A stretch of DNA of 64,000 nucleotides from Melanocharis versteri (taxonomy: Eukaryota; Chordata; Aves; Passeriformes; Melanocharitidae), in contig VZTG01009363.1 in assembly GCA_013397845.1 (NCBI GenBank), positions 372,001 to 436,000 of the forward strand, in the 5' to 3' direction. Under the pieces are notes generated by a model. The model was not told where the DNA came from and searched no databases. It saw nothing but the letters and a program-made list of their open reading frames with translations. The position numbers were made by a program, and so were the translations under genes. Within the stretch, counting starts at the first letter, position 1, and the number at the start of each line of letters is the position of its first letter. Of the stretch, positions 10,201-24,309 are shown one piece after another.

Positions 10201-10433
10201 TACTGAAGCTCATTCATTCCTCTTTGCCATCTTCTTTTTGACTTTCTTTGTCAATATTCAGGAAAAATACAGCTCTGCTCCAAAGAACTTCTAGTTCAAA
10301 CATACACATAAAAAACCATACAAAAGCCAGTGGAAGAGGTGGGCAACTAATTGTGATCATAAGCTTTTGAAAATGAGCTTTTCTTTGACTATAAATTTGA
10401 AATGAGAGAACAAAGATACTCTGCAATCCAGGC

Positions 10434-10652
10434 TTGGGGTAATAAGGAAGAAGTCAAGAAAGTGAGAATAAGAAGACGAGAGAGGGAGAACCCCAGAAAG
10501 ACATAGGTGAATAGAGGGAGTGTGATGAGGGGAAGGAAGTGGGAGTAAGATGTGAGAAGGGGTCCGAGTCATGAGTGCTGGAGGATGAGCTTGGTCTCAA
10601 TGGAGAGGGAGAGAAAGAACCCTTGGAGGAATAGAAGAAGCTAAAGGAGGGG
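10434..10652. repeat. Purine-rich (GA) tract
   Basis: About 220 bp in which the plus strand is mostly A and G (AAGTGAGAATAAGAAGACG, GAGAGGGAGAGAAAG and similar). This gives artefactual Ser/Pro-rich open frames on the minus strand. It is a low-complexity sequence. Confidence 0.6.
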
Positions 10653-13600
10653 GAGCCCATCTTTAATCAAATGTTCAGCCTGCTTTGGAAGAAATTCACC
10701 ATGCTGCAACTGTTTTTCATTTGGATGCCCAATAGTTCTCTGTGTGGGGCTTGGTTAATGAGGAAATGGTCCCTACCAGTGTTTAGTCCAGTCCAAATAA
10801 TCTCTGACTGTTACATGCATAGGCAAGAGGAAAAGAAGGAATCAACTCTTGTAGTTCAAGCTACAGAGATGCAATCAGGAAAAGCCCTGCTGAGGCTGCA
10901 TCGCAGGAATTCATCCAAAAAATCTTCCCAAACAACACAAACTATCTGGGTGAAGTTTTTGTATTAGAAGTTTTTGCATTGTCAGCTGCTGTATCTCTTC
11001 TGTACTTCAGCACAGGGCATAATTTACAAGAGGGGATCCTCTAGTGCAGCTGCTGCATGATCACTATGAGCTGTTCTCACATGTTGGTTCTCCTTAACAA
11101 AGAGTGTAGAAAGAATGGGAAAGTATTTTAAAAATTGTAGTGAAATTCAGTATAATATCTTAAAATACATAAGGCCTACAGCTAACAACTTTAATTAGAT
11201 ACTTGAAAAAAGCCCCAAAAATCATAGGGAGGACCAGCAGGGAATTAGCAAACTGTACATACCACATCTCCCAGCTCTCTTTATGAATATGTTCCTTTCT
11301 ACTATATCTGTGTTTGGGTTTTGTTTTGGGTTGGGTTTTTTTCAACACTGCAAAACCAATAAGTTCTCCATACCCAAATGGAAGTTTGTAAAGTACCTTG
11401 CTCTTTGTGGACCTGTGTTTCACCTCAGCCTGCTGCTCTCCAAATGTCATTCTAGATTATCCATGCGTGGGGGTTTTGTGTCCCCCTCTCAGACAGATTG
11501 TGGCTGGAAACTGCCAGCTTACGGCAACTGATGACATTCTTTAAGAGCCATCTGAAGACAAAGTGGAAAAATCCAGCCATGTCTGTATGTAAATTCTAAC
11601 TAAGGCATGTGTCATTGATAAACTTTGCTATTGGGGCTCTCTGTTATACTTTATTTATATCAACTTAAATCCTGAAAGAATGTTGCTTTGGCTGCCTTTC
11701 AAAACCTGAGAACTGAGCATATGTGGATTCATTGAAAGGGAAATTAGTCACTCTTATTGCTTTAGAGAAACCAATCACTTCAAAATCCCTGCAACATCGA
11801 TATGCCTCCCCTTGATATAAATGCCCCAGAGGTTTTCTTGTTTTGAACATTTCCTTAGTGCAACTATCTAACTACTAAAACACAGCTCACCTACTGAAGT
11901 ATGGAAAGGCATTTGGAAGTATAGCATGTTCAATCAAAACATCTGAACAGACTTGGAATCAGCAGTGTTTACATTTTTGTCAGTTAATCTCCAAGCGCTC
12001 GCTGCTATTAGAAGCTGTCTTTTTCCAGGCAGCCTTGTCTGGAAAGCTGGAGAAATGCTGGAGAGCTCATGAAGAGATCCAGTGTCCTTTAACATTGCAA
12101 TTTGTAGCAAACCTAGAGCTGTTTACCCTTGCTCTCACGTGCACGTTCATCCACACGTTTGCCAAGGTGAGCTGTTTCTCTAGGTGGAAGAAGACTGTGC
12201 TGGCCCAGAAGATCAAGTGTTATTGCCATGGTACAACCCACTGTGGTGATGCAACCAAACTCCTTTCCAAGGGCTCCTCATATCCTGTGTGGCCATAACA
12301 TAATGGTGAGCAGGTTGCTGAGACTCTGTTATGGGAAGTACTCTCTAGTCTCCCAGCAGGAGAATCAACCTAAGTGACAACAAACAAACAAAGAGAACGC
12401 TAATACCCATGATGGCAAAATGGCATTGGTTGATAGCAGAGCCCTCTTAGGCTCTGAGACTGCTCCAAAGATGTCCCTAGTCATCACTGGGCAGAGTGGT
12501 AAGGCTGTTTTCTTCTTGGGCCCCTCCTAGATGAAGAGCCTTGAAGCTAAGCTCTTGAACATCACTCCTACAAAAGATGTGGGAATGGCAGGCTCCGATG
12601 CATTGAGATGAAAGGTAGGGGGTAGAAGACCTACTAATTTGTATTCAATTTTAGATCTCATAAATAGCTCTGTTCCTTCAGTAAGGCCCAGATCCCAGTC
12701 ATGTGTGGAACTAGGTGAGGAGCCCAGCCTTCATAAACACATCTTCTAATAAAATAAAGGGGTGTTCAGGATTTAGGTGAGAGAGTGACACTATGGTGGT
12801 CTGTTGTCCTTATAGAGAGCCTAGGACAAGTATGTTTATCTCTTAGGCACTCAGTTAAGTACCATAAATTAGGTGGGATGGATCTCAATGACAGAAATAA
12901 CTTAATGATCTCCCCTGCTTCTCCTGGGCTGTGTTCTGGCAAGTGGAGCAGACCAGCATACTGGCAGGATGACTGCACACACCCACCCTTCAGCAGGCTG
13001 CAGCCTAGGAGTAATGGCTAAATTGACTTGCTCAAGATAATCTTGGATCTGCTGCTTTTCCAGATGACTGCTGATCTTAGATGCTTCTTACAAAACCGAA
13101 GAGAAATTTGGTCAACCTTCTTGCTTTTTCTGGGACTTGGTTATGGTCCTGAGACAGAGAACCATGAAACCTGATTGCAAACTGGATGTATCAAGAGATA
13201 TATCTAACACTGCAGTATCTGCAATGTCACTGTGATTCCTCTCCTTAGTTAGCTGGTTCCTTAGACTCTCACAAATCTGGATTCTTTGCATATTCACAAT
13301 CATTACACTAGCAGTTTCAGTTTCCTCACAACATTTGGTATTGAATTCTTCTTCATAATGAGACTTAAATTCTCTAACTATTCTAATAGTTTGGCATAGT
13401 TACTGGCCACTGGGCTTTTTATTGTTGAGGAATTTCACAATTATGTAATTAAAACAAGAGTGTTTGTATGGCAGCATAAGAAACTCTGAGACCCTGAGCT
13501 ATGATTTTGGATTTTAAAGCAGTTGTTGGAGCTTGTGCTCAGAGCTGTGACAGCAACAGATTCATAAAAACAATTCAGGAACAAGGTTTTACAAGGTCAC

Positions 13601-15309
13601 TGTTAATACTACAGTCCGCTAGCATATATTTGAAGCATGCAGGTAGCTCCAAAGAAAAATTCCTAGACAAGTTTCTCTGCTTTGCTGAACCTGGGATCTG
13701 GGCAAACAGCTGAAGGAGAGCATTCTCTACCACACAAGAAAGTTTCCCTGGCTCTTGGGGAAGAAGTTGAAAGGGGGGAGGACACACTGGAAGTAGTTTC
13801 ACTTTCTTTACTTTCCCTTTACTCTAAGTGCTAATTTAAGTGTCATTGTGGTACATTTTCTCCTTGTTTTCAAGTTGTTTTACACTCCTTCAGAGCACGT
13901 GGGAGAAAAAAAAGAGAGCTCATTACATGGAGAAATAGGTGCAAAGAGTTGCCCAGCATACAAAGTCAGTCCATCAAGCAAAAGGGAAAAATATATTTCC
14001 CCCTGAATTTTTCAGACTCAGATTAGTAATCTGAGGTGCCCCTGTACTTCACACCAGTAGGGATGCTCAGATAACAGTGTGGTTTCTAACCTGAAGATAA
14101 AATACCCAAATGACAGTACCTGACTCCAGCTTTCTATCAATCACATTGTTTCTTGTTATATATAACTCACCTACTTAAGTTTCACATATAAATTACTTCC
14201 CTGGGTTACCCAAGGGAACAGTAATAATTTTCCAAAGTATTCACCTGAAGGTTCCTAAGATTATTCAGGTATCTATTAGACTCTAGAGAAACTAAATATA
14301 ACCACATGGAGCCTTCCTTTAAAATCCAGGGCTGGAAGAGTAATTTCTGTTTCAACAGCAGGCAGCAGGGCCATTTTCTTGGTGAAGCTGTGGATCTAAA
14401 AATGTTTTAAAACTTCTGTGGCTTCTTCACATGAGAAGAGTGTGAATCAGAGAAAGAGATCTTGCAAGAAAGGCCAGCTGAAGCAGAGCAAGCAGTACAC
14501 GCAAATCTTATCCCAGCTTTTTGAGCTGGGAGCATTTGGCAAAGGGGAAATGGAGAGGTGCTGGTGGTGGGATCAATCTTCCTGGAGCAGTGGTGGTGCT
14601 GTTTGCAGCCAGTCAGTGTTGCCGTATTTCATTACTTTTGTGCCCCTGTTCTCGCAGGTAGGGGCTGGTAGACCCAACCTTAGTTCTGCAGTATATTTGG
14701 CAATAATGCAAGTTCATGTTTTTCTCTACAGATACAGTGCAACGTTTTTGCTGCTTTTACAAAAGGAGGGATAGAGTCGACCTCAAAGAGTACTATTCTT
14801 AAATCCTGTCCCCTAAATTCTGTCTACCCACTCCATATGGGCCTTTCATTCATTGCCTTATGTAAGGAGAAGCAGTAATTGTTTTGGTCAGCTGCTGTCT
14901 GTTTTGTAACTGAGGCAAAGGGTGGTTTGCCTTAGTCAGTTACAAATATCTTGTGAACTAGTGCGTTTTTTCTGTGTGTTTGTATTTCTACTCCATCTTT
15001 CAGCCAACTTCCTTAAAATATTTTGCAGGTGTTTCTGTGGGAATACTCACAAAACCTTTCTTTGGTTGAAAAAATTCATCAGCATCTGTAGTGAATAGTA
15101 AAAGAAACTGGGGTGAAGAGTCTTTTAGACATTGATCAATGGGACCAATGATCTGTTTAAAGCCAAGCAAAAATTTAAGTGATTTACCACACCAGGCCCT
15201 TAGATCTTTGCCAAATGTCATCGAGAAAATTGATGTTAGTACCCATATCTCCTACAGCTCTGCCAGGCTCTGACTTTAATTATTATAGAAAACTACTGTT
15301 TTATTTAGT

Positions 15310-15330
15310 AAAAAAAAAAAAAAAAAAAAA
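15310..15330. repeat. Poly(A) run
   Basis: A run of 21 A bases. No retroposed sequence was recognised directly upstream, so this is probably simple sequence. Confidence 0.8.
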
Positions 15331-15853
15331 TCCAACAAGCTTGGAAGAAAAATGAACTAGTTTTGTGACAGACTGTTACACACAGAAATCTTGTGTGACA
15401 ATGGCAGGACTGAATCTGGTTGACTACCCTGGAGAAAGGACTCTATAGACTGAGTGTGTTTGCAGAGAATCTGTGAATAGAGGGATGGACATCTGCTGGG
15501 GAAATCCTCTGTTGTCAGGCTATAGAGCTTTTAAAACACAAGGCAAATTTCACCTGATTTCCTGAAAGGTGAAAAACATTGAGATACCTCTAACTTCTGT
15601 TGCCTAAACAACAATGGCATTCAGTTAGGGGCATGGGACAGTCTATTTTAAAGCCCACAACCATGATATGAGCACTACTAGAAAAAACTGCTGCTCCATT
15701 AAATTCAAATGCTGAAGTTAAGTATTATAGTCACCACAACGCTCTCTAAGTTTTTTTTCTTCTCTCTGGTTGGCCTGTAAATGAAATAATTTTCTCTGAT
15801 ATATTAGTTGCAGGATTAGAAGGCAACTTGAGAGCGATACATATTTTTTAATA

Positions 15854-15877
15854 TATATTTTTATATATAAAAATATA
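15854..15877. repeat. 24-bp perfect AT palindrome
   Basis: The 24 bases are self-complementary: TATA, five T, ATATAT, five A, TATA. They lie within an AT-only stretch (15841-15880) and could extrude a cruciform. No function is implied. Confidence 0.8.
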
Positions 15878-18487
15878 ATAATTGAAACATTTAGCTGATG
15901 TCTCAGTTCATGGGTTTTTCAAGTGCACACACTTCATGCTCTAGAATTTAATGTTTATGCCATTATAGTCGTTATTATATGAACCACACTAAATCAGGTC
16001 CAGGTTGTGTGTGGTGCTGGATGGTGTTAGTGGTGTGTTTGCTGAGCTCTCTCTGCTGTCACCTAATGATGCCACAGCTACTGGATTCTGTGGGGTGGCT
16101 GAGATGTTCACACAGCATGGCATATCTGACACAGCCTGAGACCATACCCCTGGCAGTGGGAGAAGATGGGCCTGAGCGGGAAAGCACCTAGGAATAAATG
16201 CCTGAATAAATCCCTTCCTCTTGGTTTTTCATTCTCAGGCAGCAATCTCTTTTGAACAGAAGCGATGGGTCTGATTCTGTCCTCCCACAGGTATTACACT
16301 TTGTGCCCTCTCAGATGTGTCATCTCGTGTGGAGGAGAAGTGTGTGGTGTGCACTCCCTTCCAGTGCCTGACAGCCCTGGTCACACCGACAATAAATTAC
16401 AACAAATACTATATTTTCCCTAAGCTCTACTTATCACGTATTTCAGCTAATGATCAAAGATTTTACCTGTCCTAGGTTTGGTGTAGTTTCTGTTTTTGTT
16501 TTTATTTTCCCAGCAGAACTTCAGATCCTTCACCTGATTTCTTCAACTTCTTTTTCAATATGTTCAAAAATTAGTGCTGAACTTTGCCAAGTGCTGCATG
16601 TGCATTGGAAAATAGTTGACCCAGTGTTATCTGCGGTCTTTGAGCATGGGAACACCTCTGGCTGCAGCATCAGCGGTGGAGGGGGAGAGCTGCCTCCAAC
16701 AACCGTGGTGCAAGAGCCATGTGCTTCTCAAATGGTGATTAAACTGTCAAAACAAGGCTTGCCTGGGCTCCGTGAAGCTTCTTCTTGGCTCTCCATGTGG
16801 AAGGACTGTCATTCCTCATCCCATACCCATGGCGTGAGTAGCCCAGAGCACGGCCAGAGTGCTGTGGGAGTCAGTTCCAGATGGGTTTGTGCAGCCTATT
16901 ACATGGTGCACGCTCATTTTCACTGTCTCTCTGTGCTTGGAAAGAGAGCAGTATTCCTGGCTCTTCTTCCTGGTTTCGCAGCCATATATTCATGCAAGCT
17001 TTTTACCCTGGCTGGTATGATCACAAAGGAAATAGTGCAGTAGCCCCTCAAATTTAGGAAAAAGAGCAAATCAAAACACATCGGTCTCCTGAGCCAGAGT
17101 CCCAACTACCACAGGGCTGGGAAAAATGCCATGCACGTGATTTTGCTGCATGTTAAAATAAAGGGAAGGGAAATGAAAAAATATATCACCATGTCCTTTA
17201 AAAATTTGTACCTACAGAGTTGAAGCAACCACAAGTGATGCTGTACAGATGGTTTTTCTCTTGCCAGGGTGAAGTGCAGTGAGGCCAGAGTCTTTTAATC
17301 TGTCGTATATATAACTGAAGATTTACAGTTGGAATCAGACTTGAAAATGTAAATGGCTTTTCAATTGCAGAGTCTGGTCCGTCGTAATGGCTTTCATTCA
17401 AAGCTTTGTCTGGGTAGAACAACAGCTGTTCTGCCTGTGGTTTTTCTTGCTTTATTTTATTTTTAGAATTTTCTCATATGTAAGATGCCACAAGATGGAC
17501 ACAGACTGGGAGACCTCGTGGTGATGTCTGAAATAAATAAAGTGCTCTCCTTCTCCACAAAGAGAGTTAATTCAGCTAATGAAGAGTCCTGACCTGGACT
17601 TTTGACCACCTTTCCACTCCTAACATGGCTAATCTGGATAAAATGGTATGCAGAGATCCAATCTGCCTTTGAAATTAGTTTTTTTTCCATGAAATCACCA
17701 GCTAGTGACTGCTGAGAGTTCCCAACTTTTGTATCTTAAAGTTAAAAATTGGGGAAAATCAGTGTTTGGTCATATAAAAATGCTACCCTTAAAGCAAATT
17801 CAAGGGTATTTGGAATTGAAGTGTCTCTGGTGTTCAAATTCAACAATGTTCTGTTTTTAAAAACTAAGGTACCTCCTTTTTGTATCCCCTTTTTCAGCAT
17901 GTGTACGTTTCTGCAGCTTTTGTTTATTAAGGTTTATTTATTAAAGATACATGTTTGACTTCATAAAGTGCACCTGTTCAAATCTCGATACCCATGAGAA
18001 TTTACTATAGAAACAGGAGCTGCGAGTCCAAATACGGCTGTGGACGTATCTTCCACTGCAGACAGTGTTTTGTTGCTTGGAGACCTACTGTATATTCTTG
18101 CTTTTGTTCTTTCTTCCAAAGTTGAGTTTTGTACTACTAATACAGATGGAAAACTAGAAAATATTATGTGTTTCAAAACTTGTGTAGGAGGAAAAGGACA
18201 TGTAGGAAAAACCAGCCAACCACCGAAACAAAAGCCTCAACCAAGCTCCCAGAAGACCTGGAGCCACCAGGAATTTCTGTTTGTGCTGGGAAAGTATTAC
18301 ATGACTTCAGGCACCAACTGAATGACATGCCTTTCTTGCAAGGCAGGGATGTCTTTTCACAGCTGAGAATAGGAATTACGAGAACCACGACACTGCCCTG
18401 TTATATTGTTTCTGAGAAGAGAGCTCCTCTGTGGTTGATCTTACTAGAAACCACGATGAGGACATCAGGGTTCATTATCGTCCTCAG

Positions 18488-18603
18488 TCACTCTCCGTAT
18501 TTTTCTCTTCTACTCCCTGAGCTGTTCCTTTCTCTTTTTCTCTGTTCCCCTTCTGTTGCCAGCTCTTCTCTCTTTACCTTTTCTCTTTCTTATCTCTTAC
18601 AGT
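18488..18603 (+). other. Polypyrimidine tract ending in a splice-acceptor-like site
   Basis: About 115 bp dominated by C and T on the plus strand ends CTTATCTCTTACAG at about 18602, a good acceptor consensus. No exon with a protein match follows, so this may be low-complexity sequence or the start of a noncoding exon. Confidence 0.3.
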
Positions 18604-21600
18604 TTCTTTGAAACCCAGCAGGAAAGCAGGGTTGCCCCAGTCTGTCAGAAGATGGACTGGTGACAAGGCTGTGCCTGTCGGTAAGTTTGATTCTACAAGC
18701 AGAAAGCACGAAGCTGTCTGCTGTTCAGATATCAGTTCGTGCTGTTCTCACAGGCAGTAATCCAGGAACGTTATTTGCCTGCTACAGTGGGATACTGCAA
18801 TGCCCAAGATGCTTTGTCTGGTTTCCACTTCCAGGCTTTTATTTTGACATAAGAAACCAAAGTGGACAAAAATACATTGTTGCCATTCAGAAAAATAATT
18901 CATCATCTGTTTTATATGAGTGCGGGTAATAGAGATGGAATTAAAGAAATGTCATCTTTGCAATATGCCCAGACTTCTGAATGAGAGGGATTCCTAAAAA
19001 AAGTTCTTCCAAAGTCACGTTTCAGACTTGTAGCCTCCATCAGCGGGACCTCTGGCAGGGCTGGCAGGAGCATGACTGCGAATACAGGGAGTTTGGAAGC
19101 AATCATTAGAGCCTGGAATCACACTGATGCCTGAGCTGTGGATTTGTGCCTTGGCAGGACAGATAGAAAAGTAGAAGTCACATGCTAATCTCTGAATTGG
19201 AGATTTTAATCTCTTGAAGATCAAGGACCTAAGTATAATCTGAATTTAGATTCTGCTCTGGTGTAAACCCAGAATAAGTGTGCTTGAGATCAGATATACA
19301 GACTGATTTTTCAAATACCTTATAAAATGTGTTACTGCCTTGTAAAAAGCTAGGCACTTGTAACATACTCTAATTCAGCGGGAAACCACCCTTTATACCC
19401 GTTTTGTTGCTCTCTGTTCTCTTGCAACACTAACAAAAAAGAGTATGGAAACTTCCACCATTCAGCAAGATGCCCAGAGTGTCCTCAGATAATCCCTTGT
19501 GGGGCTGGATGGTGGGATCAGAGCCAGGCTCTGTCATCAGGGCTCCCCAGCTGGTCAGAGGGATGTGTTTGTTCCCAACCACCCCTTACTGTGTCTCAAG
19601 ATGAATGGCTCCACACTGACCACTACAATTACTTGACAGTCCCAGGAGAGATGCTATTTAAGCTAAAGGATGGCACTGGAACCAGAACAGTGTCCAAACT
19701 GGACATAATTGCATTCACACCGGTTATTAAAAGAAGAGTCCTAATGAAGTTTTTGAAGAGCAGCCAAAATGATTAAAGGGATAAAGCAACCCCTAATTAT
19801 TTTTAAAGAATAAATTGGTATGTTTTTGGAAAGATTTGTTGAAGTTGAGCTGCAGAGGAATCAAAGGTCTCAGCAGTCTTTTAACCTTCTTGTTTCTGAT
19901 CAAGGTTTTGCTTGGTAATTTAGTGTCAGGTGTTAACTCTTACCACACAGGACATTGCTCTACTCTGCTGGTGTTCCTCTGCTGTGATCACACTGAGCTC
20001 TGCTCTCCGAAACAGCAGCAGAAATGCCTGCCTCCCATATGCAGGGTGATGGGGGAAGGATACCATTCTGTTTAATTTAGCATTGAAAAGCCCACTCCCC
20101 TCACTGAGGTGTATGAAAAATAATTTGCTCTATGCCAGTGTTGGTTTCACTAGAAAAAGTCACTTCTAAAAATCACCTCTCCGATAAATAAAAACAAAAT
20201 CTCCAAAACAAGACATCAAAATGAACCATATTCTTGAAAATCTCCTTTTTCTTCCAGTCACAAAATGGGGCTGGCAATACTTACATGCCTCTGGGAAGTT
20301 CTCTGGGTAAGAAAATCATCATGGCATGCAAGACCTTCTCCAAAAAGAGCATTATTTGCCTAGTAATTTGCTTTATTGTTTTGGTCTAAAAAAACCCCAA
20401 AACATCTCCACACAAACTTTGTAGTGTTACACTGAGTTTATTTTGAAAAAGAAATCAAAGAATGTTTTTTTCATCTCTGAGCCAGATGGGAAGAAAAAAC
20501 AAACGTATTCCACCGTATGAAAGAAAACAGATGAAAACTTTCAAAACTTTTTTTTAGCCAAGTTTTTTTTTTTTTTTCAATAAACAGCATGGAAAAAGTG
20601 AGGTGGAGATGGTGAATGAACAAATAGGCTCTGGTTTTAGGAAGGCCTGGTTTCTGGGGAGCAAGGGTTTTGTCTGTAAGGCAGTGTGCTGTCCCATTTA
20701 TAGATGCCCAAGCTATCTCTGAGTGTGGGTAAGCACTGGGAACTTCCTCTTCCCGCTCCTGCTCCTGCCCAAGCCCTGGGGAGCCCGGGGTGTCCCAGCT
20801 GGGGGGATGCCAGGCATGGGCAGCTGTCCCACTGCTGGCCTCTCACCTGTGTGAGCCCCAACACCTGCACAGGGCAGCGCAGAGCCTGCTCCAGGGACAG
20901 CCGCGCGTTCACGGAGGAGCCAACATCTCCGGGGTGCACAGACACCCGCAGGAGTGAGGGAGGGAAAACAAAGGAGGCTGAGGCTGGAGACTTTTTGTTC
21001 CCTTTGGATGCTACAGATGTGTGAGCTGCTGGCCTCTTAGGCAAGGAGCCTGCACTGGGGAAAAGTGGTTTTGTTTCCTCACGTGAGTCGACTTGGCCAT
21101 CTTTCCCTGCTCCTTGCAGAGCAGTTTCTTCCCACAGCCAGTGGCTGCCCTCTGATCAGCTCCCCGCCTTGCAAGTGATCAGACACCAGTTCCTGCTACT
21201 TGCTAAAAGCAGAGTAGCTACTTGCCAGGAACAGAAAATTCAAAGAGGCCAGCCATCTGAGAGAGAGGAATAGCAAGACCAGATCAGCCATTATAAACAG
21301 ACTATTTAAGCCATCATAGTGGCTTATATGGGGACTGATGCGACTCAGTTGAGGACATCCCTCACCTGGAGGCCCATCTGAGTTGTTTGGTGTGCTAGGA
21401 CAGTAGGCAGTGAAGGGCTTCAGCCCTTCCTAAAGGTCTTGTTCAGATCAGACCTCAAAATCATGTTCCTTGCCCCTGCGTGCTGCAAGAACAAGGCACT
21501 AAACCTGCAGTTATGGGATAAGATAGCCCCAAGTCACGCTTAGAATCAGGATGGTGTAAGTGAAAAGGAAGGCTTTAATGGAAAAAAAAATTCATCCGTT

Positions 21601-24002
21601 TGATTTTTAACACGTATGAATGTTCTGGCTCCACATCTGTCTCATCTCCACATCCCTCTTGGTTACACACACATGCACAGAGTGAACAACATTCATTTCC
21701 GTGTCTCCGCTTAGTTATTCCTTTATTGGAACATTTGCAAGTATTAGTTATAGACAACAAAGGGAATGAGACTTGAGATTTATAAGCTCTAATCAGCTGA
21801 AGGCATTTCCAAATAAATTAATGAAACGAGTCAGAAATTACATTAAGAAATCCAGAACTGAATGTAAATCACAATGACTTTGTACCTTCTTTACCTTTCC
21901 CTCTTTTTCTTCCAACAGTCCCAGTGCTTGCCAGGGTATATGAACTTGCATTTAATTTTATGTAAAACAAGAAGGATGATGGGAATGTGTTCTCAATATG
22001 ACAAGTTACGATACTCGTGCATAAAAAGGAAGGCCAAAACTCAAGCTGGGACAAGATAATTTGCTATCACTTAAAACTTGCAACCTGCATTATTACTCAA
22101 ACCATACAGAAAGATGTGATGGGGATGTTTTCCCAGGTCTGACTTTCATGACAATTTCTTGGCCCATTCTGGTGTCCTGCTTGTGCTCTTGCCAATCTGT
22201 CCTTTCTGTGACAGGTTCCTGAGCTGTCTTAACACTCTCTTTGTCCTCTCAGTGATTTCAATCCTTGTTGCCATTGGACACCTCTGTTTCCTTCCTGCAG
22301 GAATACTAGGTCAGAAGGATGGTCTGTCTCAGCACGCCTGGCTGCTCAGGCCATATTTTACGGATGACTGGATACGTCAGGCACGCAACTGCAGCATCCC
22401 TCTTCATCCAGTTTTGTCTAACAGCTGCAGTGTTTGATTCAAGTGTGTGAACAGAGGGTGTGAGCCCAGTCACGTTTCATTTCTCAGAGTCCTCAGCTTG
22501 TCATTCCCCTGACTGGAGGACACTAGAGAACTCTTGGATAATCTGATCTCGTGTATGTACCATTGCTGCTGTTGCTGAAGGAAGAGAAGGATGAAATCTG
22601 GGCAAGGAAGCAATACAGCTCAGGCTTAAACAGAGGTTTCTCATTCACTTCTTTTGGTGACAGAAGTCTGTGACATCAATAAAAAGCATGAAGAACGTCA
22701 TTTTGTGTGGTAGATGCTCAAAATGGGCTTATTTCACCTAAATAAACCAACATTCAAAACAAAGGTAGCAGTGTTTCCACTTCAGTGTGGCTCTGCAAGG
22801 CTCCGCTCACCGGGGTTTGTGAGGCTCTCTGGGCATGCAAAATACTAGTTTTATACCTCATTATCCAAAAATAGCAGTTTATCTCCACAGACAATATGTA
22901 AATATATATGTAAACACTACAGCACGTGTCTACACGCAACTCCTAGGTACAGCATGACAGTGCATGGCAGAATCAAGATGTATTCAAAACCTTATGAAAA
23001 AGCCAAAATAAAAATCTCACGAAATCCAGACTGTCTGAAGACAAGCCCTGCCTCCATGATGGTGACGCATGGTTTCTGCAGCTGTAATACACAGACCTTT
23101 CACTTTTAATTAAGCAGATGCAATTTTCGTGTTGTTCCTGTCTCATATCTAATTTGTACCCACAGGACAGATTCCCAAACGTAACATTTTGTGTATTTTG
23201 AAAGAAAATTATAATTGAAATTTAAAACACTGGAGAGAGTGTGAGATGTAGGGAAACAACAGTCTTTAATTGGTTTGTCTTAGGAGCAATATTTGAAAAT
23301 CTGAAGTACAAAATCTTGTCTCTTTCCAACAGAGCTGGAAAGTATTTCAACAAGCTTATCTGTGTTCAGCCAAGGTAAATGGCAGGTCAGGAGGCAATGG
23401 AAAAACAGCTCTCCTTCCCAAGAAGCCAAAACAACTTCCTTCATCGTAGAGCATGTGGCTGTGAAGATTATAAAAACTGGAAACAAATACCAAAGTTTCT
23501 GCTAATGAATTAACCTGCTAATTTTTTTAATACCTGATAAGCAACACTGCTGCCTAGACAACGGCTCATGGGACTGTGGAGGAAACTGGCTGGGTAATGA
23601 TATAATATTTTTCTGCTTTGCAGGATATTTTATTTTTTACTTTGTTTGGGAGAGAAGTACTGGTCCAAGAAAACAGAGAGATCGATTTACAAAGCACTTT
23701 GGAGAAGTACAAGTTTATTAGACTTTTCTGAGTATGGCATGTTTTTCTCACCAAATCTTGAAATCTGTTTTAAAAACAAACATATTTCAGTGTGTGCAGC
23801 TTCTTTGTTTCTCTTTTCATAAAGTCTCTCATCTGGGCTGGACCTGCAGCATGTGTGGCACGTACTGGGGTAGAATTCCTTACGAGAAGGGAGAGGGAAT
23901 GAAAACATTTCAAAATTATTCTTAAAAATTGTAGATTTCCTTCCATGGCATTTTCTCCTGAGTGGAAGGAATGTAGGATGGCAGGCTGGCAGGCAGGCAG
24001 AA

Positions 24003-24070
24003 AAGGAAGGAAGGAAAGGAAGGAAGGAAGGAAGGAAGGAAGGAAGGAAGGAAGGAAGGAAGGAAGGAAG
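24003..24070. repeat. (AAGG)n / (TTCC)n microsatellite
   Basis: An almost uninterrupted tetranucleotide run, preceded by a GGCAGGCTGGCAGGCAGGCAG compound repeat at about 23978-24000. It lies downstream of the COLEC12 3' UTR. It should be length-polymorphic. Confidence 0.95.
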
Positions 24071-24309
24071 AGCTTTTATTAAAATGGTCTTTCCATAGTA
24101 CCCCAATGAAACACTGGCTGTGATCAGAGCTATAATGAGTATCTAGTCCTTAGTCAATTTAATTGTTACACATGCAGACTAGACTGCATACAGTAAGGAA
24201 AACACTATCTAAAATCTGCTTTAAATGTTATTTAACCAGAACAAATCATCTGGGAAAGTAAAAATATTTCTAACTGGAAAAATATTTCTCTATAGCTGAG
24301 CTAGGCCTG

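Noticed and set aside
16450..17043. 197-codon plus-strand open frame, the longest outside exons and repeats
   Set aside because: No domain, signal peptide or family resemblance was recognised, composition is ordinary intergenic, and there is no splice context. A frame of this length by chance is plausible in 64 kb.
20637..21044. Overlapping open frames of 135 (minus) and 106 (plus) codons
   Set aside because: They overlap on opposite strands in a GC-richer patch, as expected from base composition. No family was recognised.
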